Assembly (NCBI GenBank): GCA_937912185.1 | Contig: CALDOH010000025.1 | Coordinates: 1-21,830 of the forward strand | Reading direction: 5' to 3' | DNA: 21,830 nucleotides | DNA from: an uncultured bacterium | Lineage (GTDB): Bacteria > Patescibacteriota > Patescibacteriia > UBA1558 > GWA2-36-10 | Shown here: positions 14,301 through 21,822 of the stretch, one piece after another | Layout of the letters: every line of letters begins with the position of its first letter | Position numbering within the stretch: the first letter of the stretch is position 1 | Notes under the pieces: generated by a model | Databases searched by the model: none | Seen by the model: only the letters and a program-made list of their open reading frames with translations | What the model was told of the DNA's origin: nothing | Made by a program: the position numbers and the translations under genes

Positions 14301-15234
14301 AGTAGATGGTACTGGTTATGTAACCTTTACTGGTATGGATCTTAAGGCTGATGAAGACGGTGAATATATTGACGTTTATGTCACTTTAAACACTGTTAAT
14401 AACGGTGCCAATGTTGGTACTGCCTCAACCTGGAATCTACAAACTACTGGTTTTGAAGCTGCTGGTGTCAGTGGAAGTAATACAAGTATTACTTCATTTA
14501 CCGACTCTGACTCTGCTTCAAACGGTTTGTATGTAGTCAAATCAAAGCCAGTCTTTGCTAATGCTGGTGCTAATGGTTCACTTGCTGACGGTGTTAACAC
14601 CCTCTATAAGTTTACTGTTACTCCATCTGGTGAAGATAAGGTAGCTATCAAGAAGTTGAAATTTAATGTTGACGGTACAGGCTCAGCCCTTAACCTAACC
14701 AACTTTAGATTGTACAAAGGATCTTCTTGTTCAACAGGTATTGATACAGCTTTCTTTACATCAGGTCTCTATGCTACTTCTCTTGGAGCTTCATTTATCT
14801 TAAACAGTAATACAGCTGTCTTTGGCGCCGATGCCACCAGCACTGTTTATATGATGTTTGAAGAATCAAGTGACTCTAGCTACACTGATGCTACTGATGC
14901 TGATGGTGAACTAGTAGTCCCAGTAGGCGGTGAAACTTATTGTTTGAAAGCCACTGTAGCTGGTTCTGCTAGCAACTATTCAATAGTTACTAGTATTGCT
15001 GAAGAAGGTCAGGACACAGGTACTCCAAATATTGGGGCCCTAGCCTATGACCTAGCAGACACTGACGTAGTGGTACAAGCTGGTTCAACTGATTCAGACA
15101 TTGTTTGGTCAGACTATGCTTCAACCACCAGTCATGAAGATGCACTAGATAATAGTGGTTCATCTGCTGATTGGTACACCGGTACCTATCTACCAGGTCT
15201 TCAGAGTGATGCAACTTCATTGAGTAAGACCTAA
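11314..15234 (+). CDS. Very large secreted S-layer-like surface protein
   Basis: The 1306 residues start with a Sec signal peptide (basic MSLVKR, hydrophobic core to about 22, cleavage after the VKA near 29-30). Three related units of about 50 residues follow (about 35-87, 98-152, 165-213), each with a GxLV start, a VYYI-like strand, K.(Y/R).F and a V..V...L end; they may bind the cell wall or glycan. A GDGDGD linker (231-236) leads to a long series of beta-sandwich-like segments, very rich in Ser, Thr, Gly, Asp and Ala, with recurring patterns such as ISVVVDAKAS, FYVYGDIST, LRLTVDTNS. The only two cysteines are near the C-terminus. The extreme end has DIVWSDYAST and DWYTGTYLPGL, a Trp-containing tail that may be an anchoring signal. 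No SLH or LPXTG motif is present. It is likely the main S-layer subunit, probably glycosylated by the genes downstream. Confidence 0.85.
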   Translation: MSLVKRLSVFALAVVTTLSLVGSISPVKAATYSAGDLLAVEGQADAAVYYIGSDGMKYVFPDSKTYFTWYENFDDVMRVSVADLDMYDDGGAVTYRPGTKLVTHMNTAKVYAVSPGGTLHWIASEEIASNLYGADWGSRIMDVIPGYFSSSYTTGSDLADMYPTGTLVQMGETIYYIDGTTKRAFANADAFEANNFSYDNVIDVDSLSDYTDGDSITGEELALSGYMPSEGDGDGDVTPGSLTVSTASDTPNPGVVPSTSASVEWAKFKLKAGANGATVESMTVLRSGVGPYDDFQAVYLYEGDTRLTSGKTINSSSNKVVFNSLNLELSANQTRYISVVVDAKASKTGTHMFSVDTVTLDSGTASASANGNYISFSPNNAGTVAITKGSAPSNANVGEQNAELTSFTLTTATHDGSLEDVSLYFGGAVSRGDISNLELYKNSMSAENLVASTSGLSGQDLAVFHLDTPITLDKGTGVKFYVYGDISTDAKAGSAETVIFYLDETSDIRVMDTTYDFPMGVDNGIYSWTGGTGAGTYDGSGTNFTTFYLEAADVTVNTSGPSASNVDAGSSSADDINFLNFSITNNQDIEVKNIQIEFHRVTGTDLDASDTTVTGNYITDVKITDTDTNTVVWGPTDISSFSDIGSSAGVGKSWTDAYGLDAGTHNFKVTADLKHASINEVASTQYYVVLGDKVDGNTFTATSLKNVNNNSYITSIVPSSYTQGANMTLLGPSLTVLRSTTPNSDDIVRGASGLTVANLIFSAASSGADVKVTSVKVSGYVDGWSRAVTLTKDSTSTLEITDLIMNVKAYAEQADGSETLVGTKSFNTSGEATFSSLAWSIPAGETRNLRLTVDTNSGHTPTVGLTTLDAFAVDITDFSADVSAETSSGTALTAAQMGTATYDLPNAATTANAGPKFAMYTAGTLTVQNGPSKPSVSLVTTGSSDTYYHQLEVFTAYENLAITKMKFLASGNFGNFASVKLSGKNSAGTTVSYTRSVDGTGYVTFTGMDLKADEDGEYIDVYVTLNTVNNGANVGTASTWNLQTTGFEAAGVSGSNTSITSFTDSDSASNGLYVVKSKPVFANAGANGSLADGVNTLYKFTVTPSGEDKVAIKKLKFNVDGTGSALNLTNFRLYKGSSCSTGIDTAFFTSGLYATSLGASFILNSNTAVFGADATSTVYMMFEESSDSSYTDATDADGELVVPVGGETYCLKATVAGSASNYSIVTSIAEEGQDTGTPNIGALAYDLADTDVVVQAGSTDSDIVWSDYASTTSHEDALDNSGSSADWYTGTYLPGLQSDATSLSKT

Positions 15235-15267
15235 GATAGTTTTTATCTCAAACTGAAGATATAGAAG

Positions 15268-15295
15268 AAAAGCCCTCCGTACGCGGGGGGCTTTT
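15268..15295 (+). terminator. Intrinsic terminator after the S-layer-like gene
   Basis: A 12-bp stem (15268-15279 with 15284-15295, one G-U) has the tetraloop tacg; the right arm ends in tttt. It lies 33 bases after the stop codon and resembles the secY terminator in its G6 arm. Confidence 0.85.
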
Positions 15296-15353
15296 CGAAG
15301 CTCAAAACATATGTTAAGATAGGGAAAGATTAGTATTAATTGTCTGAAAAATC

Positions 15354-15959
15354 ATGAAAAATAAGTGGTTTTATGCCCTACTAGGGATTATAGTTGTGGC
15401 CGCCGTAGTCGGCACTATTTTGTTTAGCAATACTGAAGAAAAGCAGGTCACTGCCTGTCTAGACAACAAAGCATCAGAGGAGTGCTATACTGAGTATTTA
15501 CAAGCAGGAGTAGATGCCTATGCTCAGGAAAACTATGAACTAGCTTTGGAAAAGTTCAAGTTATCAGCCTTGGCCTATGACAATGATAAAGCGGCTGGTT
15601 TTACTGTTTGGCGAAATATTGGCAACGCCTATCAAGAGTTGGGTCAATATAGTCAGGCCCAAGAAGTCTATGACGAGCTACTGCAAATAAACCATCAAGA
15701 TATTGCTATGGTTTATTTGGATTATATTAGATTGTTTGACAGACAACAAGATTATCAGGGGGCCTTGGGAGTAGCTAATGAGGCTTATGATAAAATAAAA
15801 AATCCAAGCTACCTTTATAAAAAAGCGCAAATTCTGGAAGAGATGGAAAAATATAATGAAGAAATAGAGATTTATGAAAGATTGCTTTTGGAAGATTCAG
15901 CCAACAAAGAATCAATCCAAGCCAAGATTGATAGGATTAAAAAAGCACATAAACTATAA
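15354..15959 (+). CDS. Membrane-anchored TPR protein
   Basis: The 201 residues comprise an N-terminal anchor (about 6-25, FYALLGIIVVAAVVGTILF) and an outer part made of tetratricopeptide-like helical pairs: AGVDAYAQENYELALEKFKLSA-type at 52-72, WRNIGNAYQELGQYSQAQEVYDELL at 86-110 and YKKAQILEEMEKYNEEIEIYERLL near 154-178 (each read in short pieces). Such repeats mediate protein contacts. Two cysteines (35 and 44) could form a disulfide outside. The stop overlaps the next ATG by one base (TAATG), so it is translationally coupled to the ligase-like protein and may be its partner. A weak extended -10 (TGTTAAGAT, 15312-15320) lies upstream. No enzyme motif is seen. Confidence 0.82.
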   Translation: MKNKWFYALLGIIVVAAVVGTILFSNTEEKQVTACLDNKASEECYTEYLQAGVDAYAQENYELALEKFKLSALAYDNDKAAGFTVWRNIGNAYQELGQYSQAQEVYDELLQINHQDIAMVYLDYIRLFDRQQDYQGALGVANEAYDKIKNPSYLYKKAQILEEMEKYNEEIEIYERLLLEDSANKESIQAKIDRIKKAHKL

Positions 15960-18196
15960 TGTATAAAATTGTAGAAAAAAGATTACTTAATATCAATAAA
16001 ATTCTCTTGGCATTAGCTTTGTTGACTCCGCTTATAGTCAGCAAACTTTATGTCCAGCCTTTTGTGACTCCGCGGACACTATATTTTAGAGTAATAGTAG
16101 AAATACTATTGGTTTTTTATTTGTGGTTGGCTATCAAACATAGAGAGTATCGGCCAAATTGGAAACATCCTTTGGTGATGTCTATTTTAGTTTTTACTTT
16201 GACTTTGTTTTTGAGTGGTATTTTTGGAGTACAGTGGAATCGTAGTTTTTGGGGTACACTTTCACGAAGTGGTGGAATTTTCAATTGGCTTCATTTTTTA
16301 GTATATTTTTTGGTGCTCATTAGTGTGTTGAAAGATAAAGTTGATTGGATCTGGGCGCTACGACTGCTAGCTAGTGTTAGTTTTATAGTAACTCTCTATG
16401 CTTGGGCGCAAAACCTTGGGCTGAACGTGTATGAGTCTGGTGTTTATCGTGTTACCGGTACGATTGGTAATGCTGCTTTATTGGCTGGATTTTTACTCTT
16501 TGGTTTATTTACTTTTTTATATTTGTTGGTCAGCAGCAAAGACAAATATTGGCGTATATATTATATTGTCGGTGCTTTGTCCAATCTAGCCATCATCGCC
16601 CTATCTCAGACTCGTGGTACTATGCTCGGTGTAGCTACAGCAGTATTTTTGGCTTTAATTGTCTTGGCTTTTAGTCAAAAGCAGGTGGGTAAAAAAGCGG
16701 CCAATATTTATCGAGTCATACTACTCTTATCAATTATTTTTGTGGTTGGTATTTTTTATTTTAGAGATACAAGTTTTGTCAAAAACAATACTTTGCTTAA
16801 TCGTTTTACTGCTATCAGCTTTGATGATACCACTACTCAAACTCGTCTTTATGCGTGGCGTGGAGGATTACAAGCTTGGCAGGATAAGCCTATTTTTGGT
16901 TGGGGCGTAGAAAATTTTAATATTGCCTATAATCATTATTTTGATGCTGGTTTTTATGATTATGTTCAGGGTGAAACTTGGTTTGACCGAGCTCACAATC
17001 AGCCAATAGAATATTTGACTACTACTGGTGTAGTCGGTTTGGCGGCCTACCTTTCTATCTGGTTGGCTTTGTTTTTGACTATTATTAGACTCAGAAGAAA
17101 AGATGAAATTAATCACTATCAGGCAATTTTACTCTTAGGAGTGTTGGTAGCTTATTTTGTTCACAATTTATTGGTGTTTGATTCTATTAGTACTTTACTT
17201 AGCTTTGTATTTTTATTAGCTTTTGTTTATTATCTTGGTCAGCCAGCCAAAGAGCTCGAAGAAAAATATCAGCCAAAAAAATATTTAGCTGCTTTACCAA
17301 TATTAGCTTTGATTTTGTTGCTAGTAGTCAGTGCCAAAATAAATATTCCACTCAATCAATCTGCTAGAGACTCTCGGGAAGTTATCCAGCAATTTGAATA
17401 CAAAAATTATGCCGATACAGTAGTCTATGATCGTCTCGACGCTAGTTTGAGCAGAAATTTGCCTTGGGATTGGGAGTTGATTGATAATTATACCAAACCA
17501 ATTTTAGATGTGATTCGTGAACCGGGAGCGCCGGTAGATTTTGATCGGGCCTTGGAGTCAGTCAAAAATTTGGGAGAAGTTATTTTGACTACAGATAGTC
17601 CTGAACTTTTGGATGCCAAGATTTATGAACGTTTTGCTAGAATTTACACTTTGTTAGTAGAGATTAGTCCTAGTGACTATTATAAGGAGCAAGCCCAGTA
17701 TTACTTAGATGCGTCTTTGGAGCTTAGCCCAGAGCGATTGCCAACTATGTATGTCTTGGCTCAACTCAAGGCCTTTGAGGGAGATTACGATGGGGCAGCG
17801 GCTGTTTTGGATCAGGCCATTGCTATCAATCCAGATATTGCCCAGACTTATTGGTCGTACGCTTTGATTTATAGTGTCCGGGAAGAAGATCAGGATAAAA
17901 TGTTTGCTTATATCAGGCAAGCAGTGGACAAGAAAATGACTTTTACCAGTGTAGCTTACATTGAAAATATCTTGCCGATTTTTCAGCAAGAACCAGTGGA
18001 CTATGAGTCTTTAGAGTATTTATATTTACAGGCCATCAATATAGATAGACAAAATCCTCAGTGGTATGCTTCTTTGGCGGCAGTTTATGCCAACCAAGGT
18101 CAAAAACAAAAAGCTATTGATACAGTCAAAAAAATACTGGAAATAGATCCAGCCTATGAAGAACAGGTAATTGAATTTTTGAGTAGTTTAGAATAA
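15959..18196 (+). CDS. O-antigen ligase/polymerase-like membrane protein with C-terminal TPRs
   Basis: About twelve membrane segments fill residues 12-430, then a region without spans ends in TPR units (about 590-745: LAQLKAFEGDYDGAAAVLDQ, WYASLAAVYANQGQKQKAID). The Wzy_C/WaaL family marks are SQTRGTMLG with R219, TRLYAWRGGLQAW near 295, FGWGVENFNIAYN near 313-325, and the outer-loop RAHNQPIEYLTTTG with H346, the candidate catalytic His. These proteins move a lipid-linked glycan onto lipid A, polymerise it, or transfer it to protein. Because this organism type is not expected to carry LPS and the gene follows a huge Ser/Thr-rich surface protein, O-glycosylation of the S-layer is a plausible job, but that is inference. 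Confidence 0.85.
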   Translation: MYKIVEKRLLNINKILLALALLTPLIVSKLYVQPFVTPRTLYFRVIVEILLVFYLWLAIKHREYRPNWKHPLVMSILVFTLTLFLSGIFGVQWNRSFWGTLSRSGGIFNWLHFLVYFLVLISVLKDKVDWIWALRLLASVSFIVTLYAWAQNLGLNVYESGVYRVTGTIGNAALLAGFLLFGLFTFLYLLVSSKDKYWRIYYIVGALSNLAIIALSQTRGTMLGVATAVFLALIVLAFSQKQVGKKAANIYRVILLLSIIFVVGIFYFRDTSFVKNNTLLNRFTAISFDDTTTQTRLYAWRGGLQAWQDKPIFGWGVENFNIAYNHYFDAGFYDYVQGETWFDRAHNQPIEYLTTTGVVGLAAYLSIWLALFLTIIRLRRKDEINHYQAILLLGVLVAYFVHNLLVFDSISTLLSFVFLLAFVYYLGQPAKELEEKYQPKKYLAALPILALILLLVVSAKINIPLNQSARDSREVIQQFEYKNYADTVVYDRLDASLSRNLPWDWELIDNYTKPILDVIREPGAPVDFDRALESVKNLGEVILTTDSPELLDAKIYERFARIYTLLVEISPSDYYKEQAQYYLDASLELSPERLPTMYVLAQLKAFEGDYDGAAAVLDQAIAINPDIAQTYWSYALIYSVREEDQDKMFAYIRQAVDKKMTFTSVAYIENILPIFQQEPVDYESLEYLYLQAINIDRQNPQWYASLAAVYANQGQKQKAIDTVKKILEIDPAYEEQVIEFLSSLE

Positions 18197-18228
18197 CCCC
18201 TCCCAACCTCCCCTTAACAGGGGAGGGG
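18197..18228. terminator. GC-rich hairpin between convergent genes
   Basis: cctcccct (18207-18214) pairs with aggggagg (18219-18226), loop taac; an alternative stem joins cccctccc (18197-18204) with gggagggg (18221-18228). It fills the whole 32-base gap between converging stop codons and looks like a reduced copy of the 8121-8225 element. Confidence 0.65.
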
Positions 18229-19437
18229 CTAAAATAATTTGAGGTAAAGCTCTTCGGTTTGTTCTAGAGTTTTGGCCAAAGAAAAGTTATCGAGAATATT
18301 TTGGTGGTTATTGGCTACCAATTTTTCTTTTAGGCTAGATTGAGCCATTCTTTCCATAGCCTTTTGTAGTGATAGTGGATTGGCAGGAGTAGTCAGTAGT
18401 CCGGTTTCTTCTTGTTTTATTACTTCAGGTATTCCACCAACTTTGGAAGCAATGACAGCTACTTGAGCTAGTCCAGCTTCTAAGATAGTGTAAGGTAGAC
18501 CCTCTTTGACTGAAGGTAAAACAAAGATATCAAAAGCTTTGAGGTATTGCCAGTCTTTATTGTCGGGTGTGATAAATTTTATATAATCACCAAGATCAAG
18601 TTCGTGAACTTGTTTTTTTATTTCTTCAAGATTTGGACCTTCACCAATAAATATCCACTGCCAATTGCCTAGTAGGAGAGAGTGGTCTGCTTGAAGTAGT
18701 TTTATAGCTCCAACTAAATATTTGTGTCCCTTGGTGTCATAAAAGCTGGCGACTGTGCCAAAGTATTTTTTGCCAGGAGCTAAGCCGAGTTTTTTTATAG
18801 CTTCTTCTTTATTCAAAAAATTATACTCAACAGGATTGATACCATTGTGGACAGTGAAGATTTTGTGCGGTGATACTACCTTTTGTTCGATAGCGCTTTG
18901 TTTGTCAAAATCAGAAACAGCAATTACCAAGTGTTCAATGCTTGTAGAAACCATTTCAGCAGTTTTGTAGAGTTTCTTTTGTAGCTTTGACACCATTTCA
19001 TTGAAGACAAAACCATGAGCAGTATAGACAATGCGTAGTCGGAGATTCATCGGGTTGGCAGAGTGCATCTTGGCGGCTACAGCACCAACAAAACCACCCT
19101 TAGAACTATTGAGGTGAATTAGATTATAATTATCTTGCTTAAGTATTTTTTGAATCTCCAAAACTGCTGAAAAATCTTTAGCAATATCAATATTTCGAAC
19201 CAGAGCATTTACTGGGATAGTTTTTAGATTGTTTTTTTGGCAAATATCAAAAAATCGAGGGTCTTTGTTTTTGACCTCGCCATAGGCAATACTTACTTCA
19301 TTATTTTGAGAAAAATGTTTGGCCAATTCTAAAACATATTTTTGAGCCCCACCCCATTTGGTTTGAGTCACCAAAAATATGATTTTTTGTTCCTTTAATT
19401 TTGCCTTATTCTCAATTTTTTGGCTAATATTAGACAT
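18229..19437 (-). CDS. GT4-family glycosyltransferase (CapM/EpsD-like)
   Basis: This is a retaining, nucleotide-sugar-dependent GT-B enzyme, cytosolic or membrane-associated. The N-domain has KIIFLVTQTKWGGAQKYVL with the glycine loop, then LIHLNSSKGGFVGAVAAK and VYTAHGFVFNE, the pattern of the capsule/exopolysaccharide GT4 subgroup. The C-domain holds GTVASFYDTKGHKYLV and the EX7E motif EGLPYTILE (E312 and E320 from this start). The frame opens at 19491, but the extra 18 residues would cover the promoter of the divergent gene and precede the normal fold start, so I chose the ATG at 19437 (402 residues). It lies head-to-head with the next glycosyltransferase and tail-to-tail with the ligase-like gene. 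Confidence 0.85.
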   Translation of the reverse strand: MSNISQKIENKAKLKEQKIIFLVTQTKWGGAQKYVLELAKHFSQNNEVSIAYGEVKNKDPRFFDICQKNNLKTIPVNALVRNIDIAKDFSAVLEIQKILKQDNYNLIHLNSSKGGFVGAVAAKMHSANPMNLRLRIVYTAHGFVFNEMVSKLQKKLYKTAEMVSTSIEHLVIAVSDFDKQSAIEQKVVSPHKIFTVHNGINPVEYNFLNKEEAIKKLGLAPGKKYFGTVASFYDTKGHKYLVGAIKLLQADHSLLLGNWQWIFIGEGPNLEEIKKQVHELDLGDYIKFITPDNKDWQYLKAFDIFVLPSVKEGLPYTILEAGLAQVAVIASKVGGIPEVIKQEETGLLTTPANPLSLQKAMERMAQSSLKEKLVANNHQNILDNFSLAKTLEQTEELYLKLF

Positions 19438-19445
19438 TTTCCATA

Positions 19446-19474
19446 TTGATTTATTTTGCAATAACTGGTATAAT
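19446..19474 (+). promoter_or_regulatory. Extended -10 promoter for the plus-strand glycosyltransferases
   Basis: TTGATT at 19446-19451, spacer 17, TATAAT at 19469-19474 with TG at 19466-19467. The same -35 hexamer as the adk promoter is used. Start is expected near 19481, giving a leader of about 47 bases without a Shine-Dalgarno. Confidence 0.7.
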
Positions 19475-19527
19475 TTTATAGAATTTATCAATATTAAGCA
19501 AGCAATGTAAATCCAGTTGTTATAATT

Positions 19528-20565
19528 ATGAAACTATTAATTACTACACAAAAGGTAGACAAGGATGATGCTGTGTTGGGCTTTTTCCATCATTGGTTGG
19601 AAAAATTAGCTCAGCGTTTTGATTTTGTGACAGTTGTTTGCTTGGAACAAGGAAAGTATAGTTTACCATCCAATGTTAAGGTAATTTCTTTGGGTAAAGA
19701 AAAAGGTGGTGTCAGTCGGCTCAAATATGCTGGTCGCTTCTTAAAAATCGCCATTCAAGAAAAGAAAAACTACGACGCTATATTTTCTCATATGAATCCA
19801 GAGTATATTTGTATTGCTGGAGCTTTGTGGAAACTCTGGGGCAAGAAAATTGCTATTTGGTATAATCATAAGGTGGGTTCTTTGGCAGCCAAAAAAGCTT
19901 TTATCTTGGCAGACAAGATTTTTTATACCTCTCCTTATGCCTTTGCTGCCAAGTATAGTAGATCTCAGATTATGCCAGTAGGTATTGATATAAAACAATT
20001 CAATGCTCAGGCAAGTTTTAGTGGGGCCAATAGAATATTATCTTTAGGTAGAATCTCGCCAGTAAAAAATGTTGATGTCTTGGTCAAGGCTTGCCAGATT
20101 CTCGATGAAGAGGGTTATGAATTTTCTTGTCATATCTACGGTCATGCACCCAAGCGTGATGAAGCCTACTACAAAAAGATAAGGTTGGTAGCTGGTTCGC
20201 TAGAAAAAAAGAAAAAGATATTTTTTTATCCTAGCGTCAGCAATGAAGAGGCAGCAAAAATCTATGGTCAGTATGATCTGTTTATAAATATGACAGCTAG
20301 CGGTAGCTTTGATAAAACTATTATTGAAGCCATGGCTTCTAAAAGACTAATTCTTGTTTGCAATAAATCTTTGGGTGATTGGCTACCAGATAAGTTTTTA
20401 TTTGAAGATGGTAATGCCAAGGACCTAGCCAATAAAGTTAGGGATGTTTTTTCTTTGGAAAACAAGGAAGAGTATCAAAAAACTTTTGCTGACTACGCTC
20501 AAGCCGAACATAGTTTAGACTCTCTAATAGATAAACTTGTTAAATTTTTTCATGGACAAAAATAA
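19528..20565 (+). CDS. GT4-family glycosyltransferase, variant EX7E motif
   Basis: This GT-B enzyme of 345 residues begins MKLLITTQKVDKDDAVLGFF and shows RILSLGRISPVKNVDVLVKA-type C-domain entry near residue 170, CHIYGHAP, and a nucleotide-sugar site at SGSFDKTIIEAMASKR (258-273). In the usual EX7E motif the first Glu should be at 259 and is Gly; the second is E267. Some GT4 enzymes tolerate this change. Its 3' end overlaps the next glycosyltransferase by 14 bases, so they should act in one pathway. The acceptor and sugar cannot be told from sequence. Confidence 0.85.
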   Translation: MKLLITTQKVDKDDAVLGFFHHWLEKLAQRFDFVTVVCLEQGKYSLPSNVKVISLGKEKGGVSRLKYAGRFLKIAIQEKKNYDAIFSHMNPEYICIAGALWKLWGKKIAIWYNHKVGSLAAKKAFILADKIFYTSPYAFAAKYSRSQIMPVGIDIKQFNAQASFSGANRILSLGRISPVKNVDVLVKACQILDEEGYEFSCHIYGHAPKRDEAYYKKIRLVAGSLEKKKKIFFYPSVSNEEAAKIYGQYDLFINMTASGSFDKTIIEAMASKRLILVCNKSLGDWLPDKFLFEDGNAKDLANKVRDVFSLENKEEYQKTFADYAQAEHSLDSLIDKLVKFFHGQK

Positions 20566-21694
20566 ATTAAAAATTGTAATTGCTACCGGAATATTGCCAC
20601 CAGACATTGGTGGACCAGCTACTTATGTTTTGCGTTTGGCAAGACATTTGGAAAAATTGGGCCATGAAGTAAAGATTGTTACTTATGGTGACGGAGAAAC
20701 TAAGGTGGTGGTAGGAAATGATCGTGATTTTAGTTTGCACATTGTCAATAAGCGCTTACCTTTGCAGATTCGCTATTTTAAATATTTTAAGGAAATAAAA
20801 AAATTAGCTAAATGGGCTGATGTAGTTTATGCTCAGGATTTGGTCAGCACAGGGCTTCCTTGTGCTTGGGCTAAAATTGCTAAGCCGAAAATGAAACTAG
20901 TAGCTCGTTTGGGTGGTGATTTTTTGTGGGAAAAGGCTTATAATATGGGTTGGACTGACAAGCCCTTGAGTCAGTATCATGCTCAGCCAAAGAATGTTCA
21001 AGAAAAAATTTATTTAACTGTATATAAATTTGTTTTAAAAAAACTAGATAAAATAATTTTTTCTACCAAATGGCAGAGTCAAATTTACGAGCAGTTTTTT
21101 CATACTGGAGCTAAGTCAGAAATTATAGAAAATGCTTTTCCTAAAGCCGCTGTTGGCCTAGAGAATAATACCAGTAGTAAGAATATTTTATTTGCTGGTC
21201 GCTTGATCAAACTGAAAAACCTTTCTCGGTTGATTGAAGCAATTGGAGAATCTTGCGATGTCAAACTAACAATCGTTGGCTCTGGTCCAGAAAAGGATAA
21301 TTTGGAAAAAGAAATTAAGGCTTTTTCTTTGGAAGATAGGGTGACTATTAAACCACGGGTGTCCTCTGTAAAATTGGACCAGTACATAGCAGATAGTTTT
21401 TTGGTGATAGTACCATCTATCTCAGAGGTTAGTCCTAATATTGCCCTAGAGTGTATACGCTTGGGTAAGCCGATATTGTTGACCAAAGAATGTGGCTATG
21501 CCCAAAGATATAAAGATGAATTAATTTTTATTGACCCCTTTAGTATATCTGACATGAAAGAAAAAATTTGTGGACTTTTGGACGAGAGTAATCATAAAAA
21601 CTATCTAGCTAAGATTGCCAATATTGATACTAGTCGTAGCTGGCAGGATTTGGCTAAAGAACACGTTGATTTATTTTCAAAATTACCCCGTTAG
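20552..21694 (+). CDS. GT4-family glycosyltransferase
   Basis: A complete GT-B enzyme of 380 residues from ATG 20552. The N-domain opens with IVIATGILPPDIGGPATYVL (glycine-rich donor-acceptor loop) and LARHLEKLGHEVKIVTYGDGE; the C-domain has ILFAGRLIKLKNLSRLIEAI and the EX7E motif EVSPNIALE (E292, E300). An upstream TTG at 20537 is in frame, but the ATG is a better start and matches the fold. It overlaps the previous gene. The last residues are PR followed by TAG, encoded by the same 15-base repeat found at the ruvX stop. Confidence 0.87.
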   Translation: MDKNKLKIVIATGILPPDIGGPATYVLRLARHLEKLGHEVKIVTYGDGETKVVVGNDRDFSLHIVNKRLPLQIRYFKYFKEIKKLAKWADVVYAQDLVSTGLPCAWAKIAKPKMKLVARLGGDFLWEKAYNMGWTDKPLSQYHAQPKNVQEKIYLTVYKFVLKKLDKIIFSTKWQSQIYEQFFHTGAKSEIIENAFPKAAVGLENNTSSKNILFAGRLIKLKNLSRLIEAIGESCDVKLTIVGSGPEKDNLEKEIKAFSLEDRVTIKPRVSSVKLDQYIADSFLVIVPSISEVSPNIALECIRLGKPILLTKECGYAQRYKDELIFIDPFSISDMKEKICGLLDESNHKNYLAKIANIDTSRSWQDLAKEHVDLFSKLPR

Positions 21695-21699
21695 AAATT
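21685..21699 (+). repeat. Second copy of the stop-codon repeat
   Basis: accccgttagaaatt is identical to 4329-4343 and in the same frame relative to the upstream gene, giving -Pro-Arg-stop both times. The right arm seen at 4358-4366 is degenerate here (agtagggtt), so this copy is partial. Confidence 0.7.
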
Positions 21700-21736
21700 T
21701 ACTCTAGTAGGGTTAAGATAATAAATAAAACTATTA

Positions 21737-21822
21737 TTGTCATCTCGACCGAAGTGCCTGCCTGCCGGCAGGCAGGGAGGGATCTAGATTTCTCCATTCA
21801 CTACGTTCAGTCGAAATGACAA
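21737..21822. mobile_element. Dispersed palindromic element, inverted relative of 9393-9473
   Basis: Terminal inverted repeats ttgtcatctcgac (21737-21749) and gtcgaaatgacaa (21810-21822) match at 12 of 13 positions. Inside are gagggatct and agatttctcc, as in the reverse complement of the first element, and a perfect 20-bp palindrome at 21757-21776 that the first copy lacks. The window ends 8 bases later, so a flanking duplication cannot be checked. Confidence 0.65.

Noticed and set aside
13740..15220. Long antisense open frames inside the S-layer-like gene
   Set aside because: They reflect the skewed codon use of a Ser/Thr/Ala-rich gene; they have no start signals and their products are low in complexity.
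19518..19526. TGTTATAAT just before the ATG at 19528
   Set aside because: It would start RNA inside the gene, has no -35 box at the right distance, and a much better promoter lies at 19446-19474.
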